NCBI RefSeq assembly: GCF_022919835.1 | Contig: NZ_CP095074.1 | Coordinates: 1,550,001-1,614,000 of the forward strand | Length of the DNA: 64,000 nt | Direction of reading: 5' to 3' | Origin: Halobacillus shinanisalinarum | GTDB lineage: Bacteria > Bacillota > Bacilli > Bacillales > Halobacillaceae | Part shown: positions 1 to 9,010 of the stretch, piece by piece | Numbering within the stretch: the stretch's first letter is position 1 | Layout of the letters: the number at the start of each line of letters is the position of its first letter | Program-made: the position numbers and the translations under genes | Notes under the pieces: generated by a model | Seen by the model: the letters and a program-made list of their open reading frames with translations, nothing else | Told to the model about the DNA's origin: nothing | Databases searched by the model: none

Positions 1-33
1 AAATTCAGTATTCCTAAAAAAGCTTACTATTCC

Positions 34-342
34 TTATACCAATCCATCTGCTAATGGCAGATCTGAATTGAAATACGTCTCTACGTTTCCTTTTCGGTCT
101 TCAGAAGCCTCTTTAAAGACATGATTCATCTTATCCATCACTAACAGTTTAGCCTCTGCTTTGGCTTCGTGAAGCTCTTTAGCCTCCTGAACTGTTACTT
201 GAAGGTCACGCTCTCCGTTAATGATTAGGACGACGATGCTGGAACATCGCCGGTCACAGTAGACCAAATCCATCAAGAGGTGTAATAGTTTATCTTTTAA
301 ACTTAGAGAAGTGTATGAATGATTATTCTGACTGGCTAACAT
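34..342 (-). pseudogene. alpha/beta-hydrolase C-terminal remnant
   Basis: The reading frame is 102 codons. Only its later part looks like a known protein: residues about 36-102 resemble the C-terminal third of an alpha/beta hydrolase, with a strand followed by NGERD (the usual acid-residue strand) and MNHVFKEA around the expected catalytic histidine. The first 35 residues do not fit the fold, and the nucleophile-elbow region is absent. The protein stops at PLADGLV, where relatives usually continue for another helix. I read it as a 5'-deleted, 3'-truncated gene fragment. The family assignment is from motif memory only. Confidence 0.42.
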
Positions 343-404
343 AATTTAGACAAAAAACCACACAAGCGAAACCACGGCTATTCATGTTAAGGCTAAAATC
401 AGAT

Positions 405-1367
405 TCAGATCTTTCTAACTCCACTACTGCCGATTAGACTGTCCCTTGCTTCAAAATATTCTTTATAAAGTTTGTTTACAAATTCTGCTGTACTCGTAAC
501 CTCTTTAATAGCACCAACGCCTTGACCACTTCCCCAAATATCCTTCCATGGCTTGGCGGTCTCTTCTCCAAAATTCATCTTGGATGGATCACTTTCAGGA
601 AGATTGTCAGGATCCAAGCCTGCTGCTCGAATTGATGATTTCAGATAATTTCCATGTACACCCGTGAAAAGATTGCTATAAACAATATCATCAGACGTAC
701 TGTCAACAATTGCTTGCTTATACTCTTCAGAAGCACGTGCTTCATTCGTTGCAATGAACGGTGAGCCAATATAGGCAAAATCAGCCCCCATCGCTTGGGC
801 AGCCAAAACTGAATTTCCCGTAGCAATCGATCCGGACAAAGCAAGCGGACCGTCGAACCACTGTCGAATTTCTTGAATGAAAGCAAAAGGGCTCTTCACA
901 CCAGCATGACCGCCAGCTCCTGCTGAAACTGCAATTAAGCCATCTGCACCTTTGTCGATTGCCTTGTGCGCGAAAGTGTTATTGATTACGTCGTGCAGAA
1001 CAATTCCTCCGTAGCTATGCGCTGTGTCAAATATCTCCTCACGGGCACCTAAGGATGAAATAATAATGGGAACGTTGTACTTTTCACACAATTCCATGTC
1101 TTGTTCTAACCGTTTATTTGACTTGTGAACAATTTGGTTAATAGCAAATGGTGCAGCTGGACGATCTGGATTTTTTGCGTTATAAGCTGCGAGCTCCTCT
1201 GTGATTTCTGCCAACCATTCATCAAGTAAGGAGGCGGGTCTAGCATTCAGTGCAGGCATTGATCCAACGATCCCTGCCTTACATTGCTCTATCACTAGCT
1301 TAGGATTACTAATAATAAACATCGGTGATCCGATTACAGGGATACGCAAATTCTGAAGTATTGACAT
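405..1367 (-). CDS. nitronate monooxygenase / FMN-dependent oxidoreductase (NPD family)
   Basis: This 320-residue protein has the TIM-barrel layout of the 2-nitropropane dioxygenase family, which uses FMN to oxidise alkyl nitronates; several members have other oxidoreductase roles. Visible landmarks are GSPMF near the N-terminus, the AGAGGHAG segment around residue 150 that carries the conserved active-site histidine, and GADFAYIGSPF for phosphate binding. Length is normal for the family. The start is supported by GGAGG eight bases upstream of ATG. It lies on the same strand as an SDR remnant, an MFS carrier and an MBL hydrolase, suggesting a small catabolic cluster that is partly decayed. 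The true substrate cannot be told from sequence. Confidence 0.85.
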   Translation of the reverse strand: MSILQNLRIPVIGSPMFIISNPKLVIEQCKAGIVGSMPALNARPASLLDEWLAEITEELAAYNAKNPDRPAAPFAINQIVHKSNKRLEQDMELCEKYNVPIIISSLGAREEIFDTAHSYGGIVLHDVINNTFAHKAIDKGADGLIAVSAGAGGHAGVKSPFAFIQEIRQWFDGPLALSGSIATGNSVLAAQAMGADFAYIGSPFIATNEARASEEYKQAIVDSTSDDIVYSNLFTGVHGNYLKSSIRAAGLDPDNLPESDPSKMNFGEETAKPWKDIWGSGQGVGAIKEVTSTAEFVNKLYKEYFEARDSLIGSSGVRKI

Positions 1368-1480
1368 TCATTGTTCCTCCATTCAAGTAGTTTGTACTCA
1401 TATTATTTGAAAAGAACATGTACTCTCAATTTTAGTAAATGCATGCTGCAGAAACTGTAAAATCATTCATTTTAATTGGT

Positions 1481-1606
1481 TTAATTCGTAATACTTTTTT
1501 GGAAAGCCTTATGATTTGACCCTTCAGCTAGCGCTTTTCCGATGCCACGACTTGCCCCAGTCACCAATGCTACTTTTTCGTCTAAACGAAAACTTACATG
1601 ATTCAC
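1481..1606 (-). pseudogene. N-terminal SDR fragment
   Basis: A GTG codon with a good AAGGAGA ribosome site opens a 41-residue frame that reads VALVTGASRGIGKALAEG, the nucleotide-binding start of a short-chain dehydrogenase. It then runs directly into an unrelated tail and a TAA. About 200 residues of the normal SDR are missing, so this is a deletion remnant whose translation signals survive. It sits between the oxidoreductase and the MFS gene and was probably a functional member of that cluster. Confidence 0.58.
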
Positions 1607-1677
1607 GATATCTTCTCCTTTTATAGTCATACGTTTATTTCCCCTCTATAAAGATAGAGTCAAAAATACTTTATCTT

Positions 1678-2934
1678 TTATAGAGAACGCCCATGACCTA
1701 TTTTAATAGGCTTGGGAAATGTAATTCTTTCAGGCAAGTAATAGGACGCACCACTAGCAATAAGAGAAATAAAAGCTGCTAGCCCAAATGCTAATACATG
1801 AGTTCCAAACGTCACATATCCCCATCCACCTATGAATGAACCTATTGCTCCCCCGATCTGATGCCCGAAAAAAGCCCATCCATTCAAAATCCCAAGCAAA
1901 CGAACCCCATATAAATCGCTCAGAATTGCAGAAGACATGGCAATTGACCCTGCCCATACCAATCCTCCGGCAGCTGCCACGAAATAAAGTTGCCAGGGAG
2001 TTATCACTAAAACTAAGCCGAGAATCCCCATACCCCGGACAAAATATACTAAAAAGAGAATGTTTTTTCGAGGGTAGCGATCTGAGATTGATCCCAAGAA
2101 TAAAGTACTAAATATCGCTACAATTCCAATTACCCCAACGCCGAATGAGGCAGTCATAGGCTCAAAATGATGATCCACCAACATAGGGACTGCGTGGGAT
2201 CCTATTAGATTCATACCAAAACCGCAGGCAAACATTCCGATGACGATTTGCCAGTAAGCTCGTGTCTTAACAGCATCTTTCCATGAAATTTCCAGTTGGA
2301 TATCTTGTTTGATTTTACCCTGAAGAGCTGTTGCACCATCCGCCCCCTCCGGTACGTGTTCCCGCATGACAAAAATTGCGGACGGAAGTACGACACAAAT
2401 GAACACCCCTGCAAATAGTAAAAGTGTCTGTTGCCACCCGACCAATTGAATGAGCAGGGTTGAAACCGGTGTCATAATAGCGATCCCCGCCATCCCACCT
2501 GTAGACAAGTAAAAGAGCGCTTTTCCCCTTTGTTGAACAAACCACTTGCTAATAATAGGTGCCAAAGTAATATTGCTTAAAAATGCAAGACCTAGGGAGA
2601 GAAAAACACCAAAAGAAAGGAGAAAGGAAAAAAACCCTTTTGAGCTTATTGTCCATAATATCGATGCACTAACGGTAATCAAGCCGGTTAACAAGACGAA
2701 ACAGGTGTTGTAACGTTTTAAAAGAGACGCAGCTAAAGGCATTCCTAATCCATAAACAATCATCCCAATTGCGACGATGAGTGAAAACTCTGTTCTAGAC
2801 ATTGCCAAATCTAACATGATCGGCTTAACAAACGGACCGACCCCCATCCGTAACCCCATGGTGAGTAGAACAATCACGGATGCCGAAGCAACAATGTACC
2901 ACCCATAGTATGTACGCCCGCCACCTTTAGTCAT
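1678..2934 (-). CDS. MFS transporter, monocarboxylate/oxalate:formate antiporter-like
   Basis: This 418-residue polytopic protein has about 12 hydrophobic segments in two halves separated by a charged loop near residues 195-220. The YYGWYIVASAS opening is typical of the OFA/monocarboxylate-type major facilitator group, and DRYPRKN after the seventh or eighth segment is the second-half version of the MFS signature loop. It should move a small organic anion by secondary transport. The gene follows a purine-rich GGGGGTAAGA ribosome site. Its place beside an NPD-type oxidoreductase and an MBL hydrolase suggests uptake of the substrate those enzymes act on, which is inference. Confidence 0.88.
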   Translation of the reverse strand: MTKGGGRTYYGWYIVASASVIVLLTMGLRMGVGPFVKPIMLDLAMSRTEFSLIVAIGMIVYGLGMPLAASLLKRYNTCFVLLTGLITVSASILWTISSKGFFSFLLSFGVFLSLGLAFLSNITLAPIISKWFVQQRGKALFYLSTGGMAGIAIMTPVSTLLIQLVGWQQTLLLFAGVFICVVLPSAIFVMREHVPEGADGATALQGKIKQDIQLEISWKDAVKTRAYWQIVIGMFACGFGMNLIGSHAVPMLVDHHFEPMTASFGVGVIGIVAIFSTLFLGSISDRYPRKNILFLVYFVRGMGILGLVLVITPWQLYFVAAAGGLVWAGSIAMSSAILSDLYGVRLLGILNGWAFFGHQIGGAIGSFIGGWGYVTFGTHVLAFGLAAFISLIASGASYYLPERITFPKPIKIGHGRSL

Positions 2935-3032
2935 GGTCTTACCCCCTTAACGATATGAATCAACATTTTGTAGATCGATAAAATCCTGGATATTAAGAAC
3001 GCATTGGAACAAATCCAGTGTAATCTATCCAT

Positions 3033-3848
3033 TTACTGGTACTGAATAAGCTTTTCATCAGAAATAATGGAAGAGACAATATGCAAAGAGTCCCATTCTC
3101 CTCCGGAAACTGCGACAATTGGGTACTTTTTCGGGAACAGCTTTTTATTGATTTCATCAATTGAGAGCCCTTCTTTATGTAGACTATTCACCTCACTACA
3201 AAGGTTCTCAAGATAAGTCAACTTTTGTTTCAACATCCTTTTTCCATCCTGTATGTATCCCGCATGGCAGCAAAACATTGATTCGAAATCGTAGGAGAGC
3301 AGCGTTCGGATTGAATTCATAATTACCGGGATTGATTCACTATCCATAATGACCTTTGTCTTCGGATCCACAAATAAATCACCTGAAAATAATCTGCCTG
3401 TTTCTTCATGGAAAAGGGAGATGTGGTCATCTGCATGGCCTGGTGTATAAATCACTTTCCACTTCTGACTTCGAGATTGAATAGTCTCTCCAAGCGGCAA
3501 AGCTGTAAATTCTTTTCTTATCCCCCAAGCCATCTGGCGATACTTTGGATATGGACATGATTGAGCACATATATTGATCCCTTTTTCGTGAATATAAATT
3601 GGAATCTCTCGGTTCTCTTGAATCCATGAAGCTGTTCCCGTATGATCCTCATGGCTGTGCGTTAATGTGACAAGCTCAATCGAATGATCTTCATAGAAAG
3701 GAATAAGATCGGACTCAAGGCATTTGGGTCCGGTATCAATTAACATGCCGTCAACCAAAAAAACATATACGGTGCGTCCTTTTCTGCCTGATCCTTCGAT
3801 ATTCCCCTTTACACAAATAACGTCCTCTTTCTCATACACATGTATCAT
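3033..3848 (-). CDS. MBL-fold metallo-hydrolase
   Basis: The 271-residue protein carries the metallo-beta-lactamase metal-binding pattern: THSHEDHTG (HxHxDH) around residue 82, a third histidine in YTPGHADDH, the aspartate in FSGDLF, and a final CCHAG. These ligands bind two metal ions and are all present, so the protein is probably active. Glyoxalase II-like thioester or lactone hydrolysis is common in this superfamily, but the substrate cannot be assigned. It is on the same strand as the MFS and oxidoreductase genes, about 100 bases upstream of the former. AAGGAG lies rather far (about 15 bases) from the ATG, so the exact start is less certain. Confidence 0.87.
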   Translation of the reverse strand: MIHVYEKEDVICVKGNIEGSGRKGRTVYVFLVDGMLIDTGPKCLESDLIPFYEDHSIELVTLTHSHEDHTGTASWIQENREIPIYIHEKGINICAQSCPYPKYRQMAWGIRKEFTALPLGETIQSRSQKWKVIYTPGHADDHISLFHEETGRLFSGDLFVDPKTKVIMDSESIPVIMNSIRTLLSYDFESMFCCHAGYIQDGKRMLKQKLTYLENLCSEVNSLHKEGLSIDEINKKLFPKKYPIVAVSGGEWDSLHIVSSIISDEKLIQYQ

Positions 3849-3889
3849 GGTCTTTCGTTCACTCTCCTTTCACCTTTTAGTCATGATTT

Positions 3890-4084
3890 TCACCTTTCAC
3901 CAATAACTTCCATAGTCCAAAGGGTGACGACGCCATCGCTCTTACTCCGGATATCGTTTGCATTAATTTCCATCCCCACCGGGCTAAATCTTTGGGGATC
4001 TATGTTGACAGCAGCCGCCATGCTCCACATACTCAATTTTAAGTTTGCTGCGAGACTGTATTTGCTCCACAAAAACCTCCTCAC
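3890..4084 (-). pseudogene. possible hotdog-fold thioesterase remnant
   Basis: Inside a short frame the stretch RFSPVGMEINANDIRSK followed by DGVVT resembles the central part of PaaI-type hotdog thioesterases, where VGxEINANH... and GxVT are recurrent. The expected catalytic region upstream is not in the same frame, and the downstream beta strands are shortened and cut by a stop. The region also shows no convincing start. I interpret it as an internally deleted thioesterase gene, a natural partner for the neighbouring CoA/organic-acid genes. This call is weak. Confidence 0.32.
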
Positions 4085-4147
4085 CCTTCACCCATACAAA
4101 TCTAACCCTTCTTGAGAAACAATCATTCTAATCCACCCCCTCTACTC

Positions 4148-4567
4148 TTATTTTTTGATGCCAATGTCGAAAAGCACTTTCTTAAATTGCTGAAACTCCT
4201 CACCATCAAAGTTAGACATTACTTCTTCATTCATTTCATCCATCTTCTCGCATAAAGGCCCCTCCATAGATCTCCCTTTTTCAGTTAGAAAAATTAGCCT
4301 GTTGCGGCGATCTTTTGGATCAAACCGCCGTTCAATAAATCCATTTTGTTCCATTCGGTCAATGATGCCCGTTACAGTAGCACTGTCTAGTTGAACTTTC
4401 TCCCCTAATACAGAACTAAATTGCCCATCTTTTTTCCACAGAAAACGAAGTAGCGCATATTGAGCGGGTGTTACTCCATACGAGGATAATTTGGATTTAC
4501 TTATTTGATTTACTTTTTGCAAAGCTGTTCTTAGAAGAAACTGTACACAGATATCGAGTTTTTCCAT
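4148..4567 (-). CDS. MarR-family transcriptional regulator
   Basis: From the internal ATG at 4567 the product is 139 residues, normal for MarR. The winged helix is plain: a helix-turn-helix around VTPAQYALLRFL and LDSATVTGIIDRMEQNG, then the wing with RRFDPKDRRNRLIFLTEKG. MarR proteins bind as dimers to palindromes and usually answer to a phenolic or other organic ligand. A longer in-frame start exists 30 codons upstream, but it adds a non-family extension. As the first gene of a same-strand run it probably controls the oxidoreductase, MFS and MBL genes that follow. Confidence 0.87.
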   Translation of the reverse strand: MEKLDICVQFLLRTALQKVNQISKSKLSSYGVTPAQYALLRFLWKKDGQFSSVLGEKVQLDSATVTGIIDRMEQNGFIERRFDPKDRRNRLIFLTEKGRSMEGPLCEKMDEMNEEVMSNFDGEEFQQFKKVLFDIGIKK

Positions 4568-4773
4568 GATCCCCCACCCACTATTATTATTCAGAATTTT
4601 CCGATCAATGTGAATATAGCATATTAAAGATGATTTGTACACAAGTAATTTGCGCACAAGTAATTTAAAGGAAGCCGCAATGACTTATGAGTATAGCATG
4701 TGTTCCTTTAAGTATTATTGGTATAAAAATAAAGAACCACAGAACTAAACTGCCCAAGTCTTGAATAAGAAAA

Positions 4774-4893
4774 TAGCCGGGGAACAGCTCATTGATCTTC
4801 AACTATGCACCCTGGGACATTGATCCCGCCCATTATACTGTACACCACCTAATTGTAGAAACATGTTTGATGCTGGTTAAGATAGTCTCCAAT
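4774..4893. repeat. dispersed repeat, copy A (partner at 18334-18440)
   Basis: Starting at TAGCCGGGG, this stretch matches 18334-18440 with small indels. Best conserved is the block TTGTAGAAACATGTTTGA with GCTGGTT downstream and ATACTGT upstream. The two copies lie 13.5 kb apart, are diverged and have no open frame in common, so they look like remains of one old mobile element or its end. Confidence 0.5.
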
Positions 4894-4955
4894 GTCTGCA
4901 ACAGATACATTAAAAGCCTGGTATTTACTTTAAAGGTGTCTGACTCAAATAAAGA

Positions 4956-4992
4956 ACTTGGGGTAAAGGTAGCATCTGTCGATTTTGTCGCC
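4956..4992 (+). repeat. 37-bp repeat, direct-strand copy (inverted partner at 9613-9649)
   Basis: This 37-bp block matches the reverse complement of 9613-9649 at about 34 of 37 positions; the core is AAGGTAGCATCTGTCGATTT. It lies 60-100 bases past repeat copy A, so both may belong to the same decayed insertion sequence. No transposase frame can be recognised around it. Confidence 0.55.
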
Positions 4993-5107
4993 ATTTGTCG
5001 TTAAACATAATTAAGCCCGCCTTAAAGACAGGCTTACATCATAGTGACAGTCTTTTATCCAAATCCACCTCAAATCGTCCATAAGGGGTAAAATGGTTAT
5101 AATTTAA

Positions 5108-5452
5108 GGAGAAAGTGCACGTAAATCCTCGGGAATCATCTTTTCCTGGTTTTGTGTGAACGACGGGTTAAGTTACCTGGTAACATCCGGCTTGCAGGCT
5201 CAAGGCTTTAAGGTCCCAAATGATGCTTCCGTTTGCGGCTTTGACAATGGCCAGCTGTCTCAGCTTTCAACTCCTTCTATTATTACGATGGATATTGATT
5301 TCAAGGCTTTTGGACAGAATGCTGTAGAAAAATTGTTCTCGCGGATGGGGAATCCGGAGGCGCCTCACCAGGAGGTTCTGCTTCCGGCGAAGCTGATAGA
5401 GAGAGAGTCGACTCAGAAGAATGGCACTAGAAACAAGATAAAACAACAATAA
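5108..5452 (+). pseudogene. LacI-family regulator, C-terminal fragment
   Basis: The frame contains FCVNDGLSYLVTSGLQAQG, VPNDASVCGFDNG and LSTPSIITMDIDF, the last ligand-domain elements of a LacI/GalR repressor (the C-terminal lobe and the usual GFD and TT sites). It ends normally. The DNA-binding domain and the first two thirds of the sugar-binding domain are missing, and an in-frame stop lies just upstream at 5105, so only about 110 residues of some 330 remain. The hairpin at 5480-5512 would have been its terminator. Confidence 0.62.
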
Positions 5453-5479
5453 AACTCCCCATCTAAGACGTATCCAAAA

Positions 5480-5512
5480 AAGCAAGCTCCCTCTCATAGA
5501 GACTGCTTGCTT
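5480..5512. terminator. bidirectional hairpin terminator
   Basis: AAGCAAGC pairs with GCTTGCTT across a 17-base loop, with T-rich sequence after the stem on the plus strand and an A run before it. It can serve the LacI remnant on plus and the lyase gene on minus. Confidence 0.7.
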
Positions 5513-5582
5513 TTCTTTTGGTTACACTTTAAATTTATACTTTAACCCCTCACTTACTTACGAAAGAGACCCCATAAGCGTA

Positions 5583-7121
5583 CTACAGAAGTTTTCCTAT
5601 TTTAGTCTCTACAATTTGGATAATCTCACCTGAGTGGATCATATCCTGTATTTTTTCTATAAAAGGGTACAAATACATATCTTCTTCCATTACAGGGATA
5701 GACTGAGCCATAAATTCAATTACAGCATTTGAAGCAGACCCAGGTGAAAGGTTATCCTCCACGAATTGGTGGGCAGTGTACACGGACAATAACTCTATCG
5801 CTAATATATATTCGAGTTTGTTCGCTACCTCCCTCGCTTTTTTAGCCGAATTATATCCCATTGCAACATAGTCCTCTTGGTCAGCACAGGTTGGAATACT
5901 GTCAATCGTGGCAGGGTGAGACAACATTCTCATATCATTTAAAAGACCTGCTTGCGTATACTGCGGAATCATTAGTCCTGAATTTAATCCTGCTCTCTGA
6001 ATAAGAAAATAAGGATAATTTGAATGCTGATTGTGGATAAGGCGGTTATTCCGACGTTCTGACATTTTTGCTATTGCCGTTACGGCAATGCAAACCGAGT
6101 CTAATTCGATGCCTAGGTATGAAGAATCACAATTACTGCCTGATAGGGCACCACCATCTATTTCATCTGGCCACAAAATAGGATTATCGCAACAAGAGTT
6201 CACCTCAATTTCAAAGGTTCTCAACGCGTCAAGGAGTGTTTTTTTTGCTGCTCCATGAAGTTGGGGAATAGCACGTAAAGATAAAGCATCTTGTAGGCGA
6301 TAATCAATAGACTGTTTGGCAATCATAGAGTCTGATAAGATGTTTCTTACATTTGCAGCGGTGTTCCTTTGATCCTCATGTAGTCGAACACTCATCAAAC
6401 GATCGTCATACGCCCGCAGGGTTCCTCTTAGGACCTCAAGAGACATAGCACCAATAATGTCAGCAGTTTTAGCAGCTCTCAGCATGTCGTAAAGTGCTAA
6501 CGCTCCAATACCCGTAGGGCTAGTTGTCCCATTTATGAGAGCCAACCCCTCTTTAGCAGCAAGTTTGAGTGGTTCCAGTCCCACATTTGATAGACCTTCC
6601 GAAGAGGGAAGTAACTCACCATCTAAATAGACTTTCCCCTCACCTAGCAAAACTAATGCTATATGAGCCTCCACACTTAAATATCCGACAGAACCTTCTC
6701 TAGGAACATAAGGAGTTATACGATGATTTAAAAGTTGACGGTACATTTCCAAAGTCTCAAGCCTCACCCCTGAATATCCTTGGCCTAAATTTTGTAGGAC
6801 CATCAACATGATTGCTCGTACACATTCCTCTTCTAGTGGCTCTCCCACTGATGTAGCATGGGATAGAAGAATATTTTTTTGTAAGAGTTTTGTTTGATCT
6901 GAGGATATTAATTGTGTAGATAGAGCACCAAAACCTGTATTGACACCGTACATTACCTTTTCTTTTTCTATTCCCTTATTTACAAGTTGACAGGATTTAC
7001 TCACACGTTCGCAGTAGTCAGTTGAAAAATCTACATAAGCATTGTTACGCGCAACCGAAACAAACATATCAAGGGTAATCGTACTACCTAGAATTACCTT
7101 TTCTCCCATTTGATCCGCCAT
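5583..7121 (-). CDS. MIO-less aromatic ammonia-lyase homologue (ergothionase/betaine-lyase candidate)
   Basis: This 512-residue protein has the full HAL/PAL fold: YGVNTGFG (catalytic Tyr loop), LINGTTSPTG (Asn195 position of HutH), LQDALSLRAIPQLHG and QEDYVAMG (Glu414 position). The site where every classical HAL/PAL has Ala-Ser-Gly to form the MIO electrophile (GSVGASGDLAP) here reads GSVGYLSVEAHIAL, with no ASG and three fewer residues. Tyr280 of HutH is Leu. The enzyme therefore cannot use MIO chemistry. Ergothionase, a known superfamily member, eliminates trimethylamine from ergothioneine without MIO because a trimethylammonium group leaves unaided. An upstream BCCT betaine-type carrier in the same operon (25-base gap) supports a betaine substrate. 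The start at 7121 follows GAGGGAAG. The exact substrate is inferred, and annotation as hutH would probably be wrong. Confidence 0.7.
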   Translation of the reverse strand: MADQMGEKVILGSTITLDMFVSVARNNAYVDFSTDYCERVSKSCQLVNKGIEKEKVMYGVNTGFGALSTQLISSDQTKLLQKNILLSHATSVGEPLEEECVRAIMLMVLQNLGQGYSGVRLETLEMYRQLLNHRITPYVPREGSVGYLSVEAHIALVLLGEGKVYLDGELLPSSEGLSNVGLEPLKLAAKEGLALINGTTSPTGIGALALYDMLRAAKTADIIGAMSLEVLRGTLRAYDDRLMSVRLHEDQRNTAANVRNILSDSMIAKQSIDYRLQDALSLRAIPQLHGAAKKTLLDALRTFEIEVNSCCDNPILWPDEIDGGALSGSNCDSSYLGIELDSVCIAVTAIAKMSERRNNRLIHNQHSNYPYFLIQRAGLNSGLMIPQYTQAGLLNDMRMLSHPATIDSIPTCADQEDYVAMGYNSAKKAREVANKLEYILAIELLSVYTAHQFVEDNLSPGSASNAVIEFMAQSIPVMEEDMYLYPFIEKIQDMIHSGEIIQIVETKIGKLL

Positions 7122-7146
7122 ATAACTTCCCTCATTTTTATTAAGA

Positions 7147-8721
7147 TTATTTTTCAATTTTATCTATAAAAAACATTTTAATCGCAGAAATCACCTGAAG
7201 AACAAAGACCAATAGAACAGCAGATCCACCAAGTGCTGCCAGATATTTAACACCATCAACGCCTTGCGCTCCTCCAGCGAAAGCAACCATAACGTATGCT
7301 ATAATTGCAATTGATATGGCCCAAAGAAGCATCTTCCATTTTTGTGGTTCTTCATCAAAACGAATGTTAACAGTACATAATGTTGCAATTGCACGAACCA
7401 TTGAATCCGCAGCAGTAGCAAAAGATAGAATTAGAGCAATCATCACCACAGGAATGATAATTGCTGCCAAAGGTAAATTGGCTAAGAATGTCCATAATGC
7501 TGCCACTGCCCCACTCTCTTTAATAGTCGACACTAAGTCAACAGTGTTGTTCTGCTGCCAGTGTAAAGCTGTACCTCCAAAGACACCGAACCATAGGATG
7601 CTAAATACAGCCGGTAAAATCCAATTTATTAACATAAATTGACGAATCGTACGACCATATGAAATTATGGCAAGAAAAATCCCCATTAATGGTGCATATG
7701 CAACCCAAATTGTCCAGTCGTACAACGTCCACCACATAACAAGGGCATCCCCGCCAATAGTACCTGAATCAAGACCCCATACCCAGAAATTCTGTAGCCA
7801 ATATCCAAAACCTGTAGTGGTAGATTGTAGTATATATAAGGTTGGACCGATAACCAATAGCAAAATTAATAGTATATAAAATATATTTACATTGAAGATT
7901 GCCATTTTACGGATCCCTTTGTCTAAACCTTTTAAAGCAGAAAGCGTGAACATACCAGTAATAATGAAGACTAACACTAACCAAACTACAGGTCCCTGAT
8001 TAATACCATAAATTGTTTCAATACCCGATCCTATCAATGCCAATCCTGCACCTAAAGAGGAGGCTAAGCCAAGCGCAATTGCTAAAACAGCAAGTGTATC
8101 TATAATACTAGGCCATATCCCCTTTGTTATTTTATTTCCAAACAACGGAGTCAGGGTTCCCGAAACAGATAACTGTTGTTTTCGATTAAAATACATGTAA
8201 GCAACTACCAATCCACTTAACGAATACATAGCATACGGGATAAACGTCCAATTATATAAAGAACGTCCCATCGCAAAGATTGCAGCCATGGAAGTCCCTG
8301 GCTCAATGCTTGTTTGCGCCATTTCCCCATAGATACTACCAAAATAAATAATTGGCTCGTTTACCCCGTAGGTAATGACTCCAGTTGCAATTCCACCCGT
8401 TAGGGCCATCGCGAACCAAGAAGCAAATGGAAATTTAGGTTTTGCTTCCGATCCTCCCAACCTAACATTTCCGATTTTAGAAAATGTCACAATGCTTACA
8501 GTAATTAACGCAACAATGGATATGATTTGATAAAGCCATCCAAGTCCTTGTAAAGAACCAATAAATCCTTTCATAGATATATCAGTCAACAACTTATTGT
8601 TTACAATCCCTAGAAGGGCCCCTCCTCCGACAATAACAAATGCAGGGATAAATACTCCTCTACGCGTTTTCTTCTTTGGACTTTTTTGGTGTTCAGTCTC
8701 TTCCTTCATTGCCAATGACAT
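7147..8721 (-). CDS. BCCT-family quaternary-amine transporter
   Basis: The 524-residue protein has about 12 membrane segments and the betaine/carnitine/choline transporter hallmarks: GVITYGVNEPI in the fourth or fifth segment region, the Trp-rich stretch DWTIWVAYAPLMGIF, and ISYGRTIRQF after it. BCCT carriers import trimethylammonium compounds driven by sodium or proton gradients, or exchange them. The short charged N-terminus (KKKTRRG) is cytoplasmic. No long osmosensory C-terminal tail is present, so a catabolic rather than osmotic role is more likely. It is the first gene of a pair with the MIO-less lyase and probably brings in the lyase substrate. GGAGGAATCG precedes the ATG closely. The 289 bases upstream are AT-rich and hold its promoter, which I could not fix. 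Confidence 0.9.
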   Translation of the reverse strand: MSLAMKEETEHQKSPKKKTRRGVFIPAFVIVGGGALLGIVNNKLLTDISMKGFIGSLQGLGWLYQIISIVALITVSIVTFSKIGNVRLGGSEAKPKFPFASWFAMALTGGIATGVITYGVNEPIIYFGSIYGEMAQTSIEPGTSMAAIFAMGRSLYNWTFIPYAMYSLSGLVVAYMYFNRKQQLSVSGTLTPLFGNKITKGIWPSIIDTLAVLAIALGLASSLGAGLALIGSGIETIYGINQGPVVWLVLVFIITGMFTLSALKGLDKGIRKMAIFNVNIFYILLILLLVIGPTLYILQSTTTGFGYWLQNFWVWGLDSGTIGGDALVMWWTLYDWTIWVAYAPLMGIFLAIISYGRTIRQFMLINWILPAVFSILWFGVFGGTALHWQQNNTVDLVSTIKESGAVAALWTFLANLPLAAIIIPVVMIALILSFATAADSMVRAIATLCTVNIRFDEEPQKWKMLLWAISIAIIAYVMVAFAGGAQGVDGVKYLAALGGSAVLLVFVLQVISAIKMFFIDKIEK

Positions 8722-9010
8722 TTCGATTCCTCCTTCTACTATTTAATAAAAAAAGTGGCAGTATTTAATACAATAGTGCTTTCATTAAATAGTTTTATTC
8801 TTCTGTCCTCTAAATCCTCTCTTCATAATATACTTAAAATTATAAAGATACAGATAATTAAATTATAGGAGATAAATATATGAAATGTAGCATTATCTTT
8901 TGAGGAAGATATTCATTTTCTATTTATTGAACCCTGAAGCTATATTTATTTTATGATTACTGTACTTTTTTCCGACTCAAGCTGGTATATGTAGAAAAAG
9001 CAATAGGGTG

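Noticed and set aside
4792..5004. 70-codon plus-strand frame
   Set aside because: It runs through two dispersed repeat blocks and lacks a ribosome site; the repeats explain the sequence better.
5583..7157. Genuine histidine ammonia-lyase hutH
   Set aside because: The MIO-forming Ala-Ser-Gly triad is absent and no hutU or hutI lies near; the BCCT partner points to a quaternary amine.
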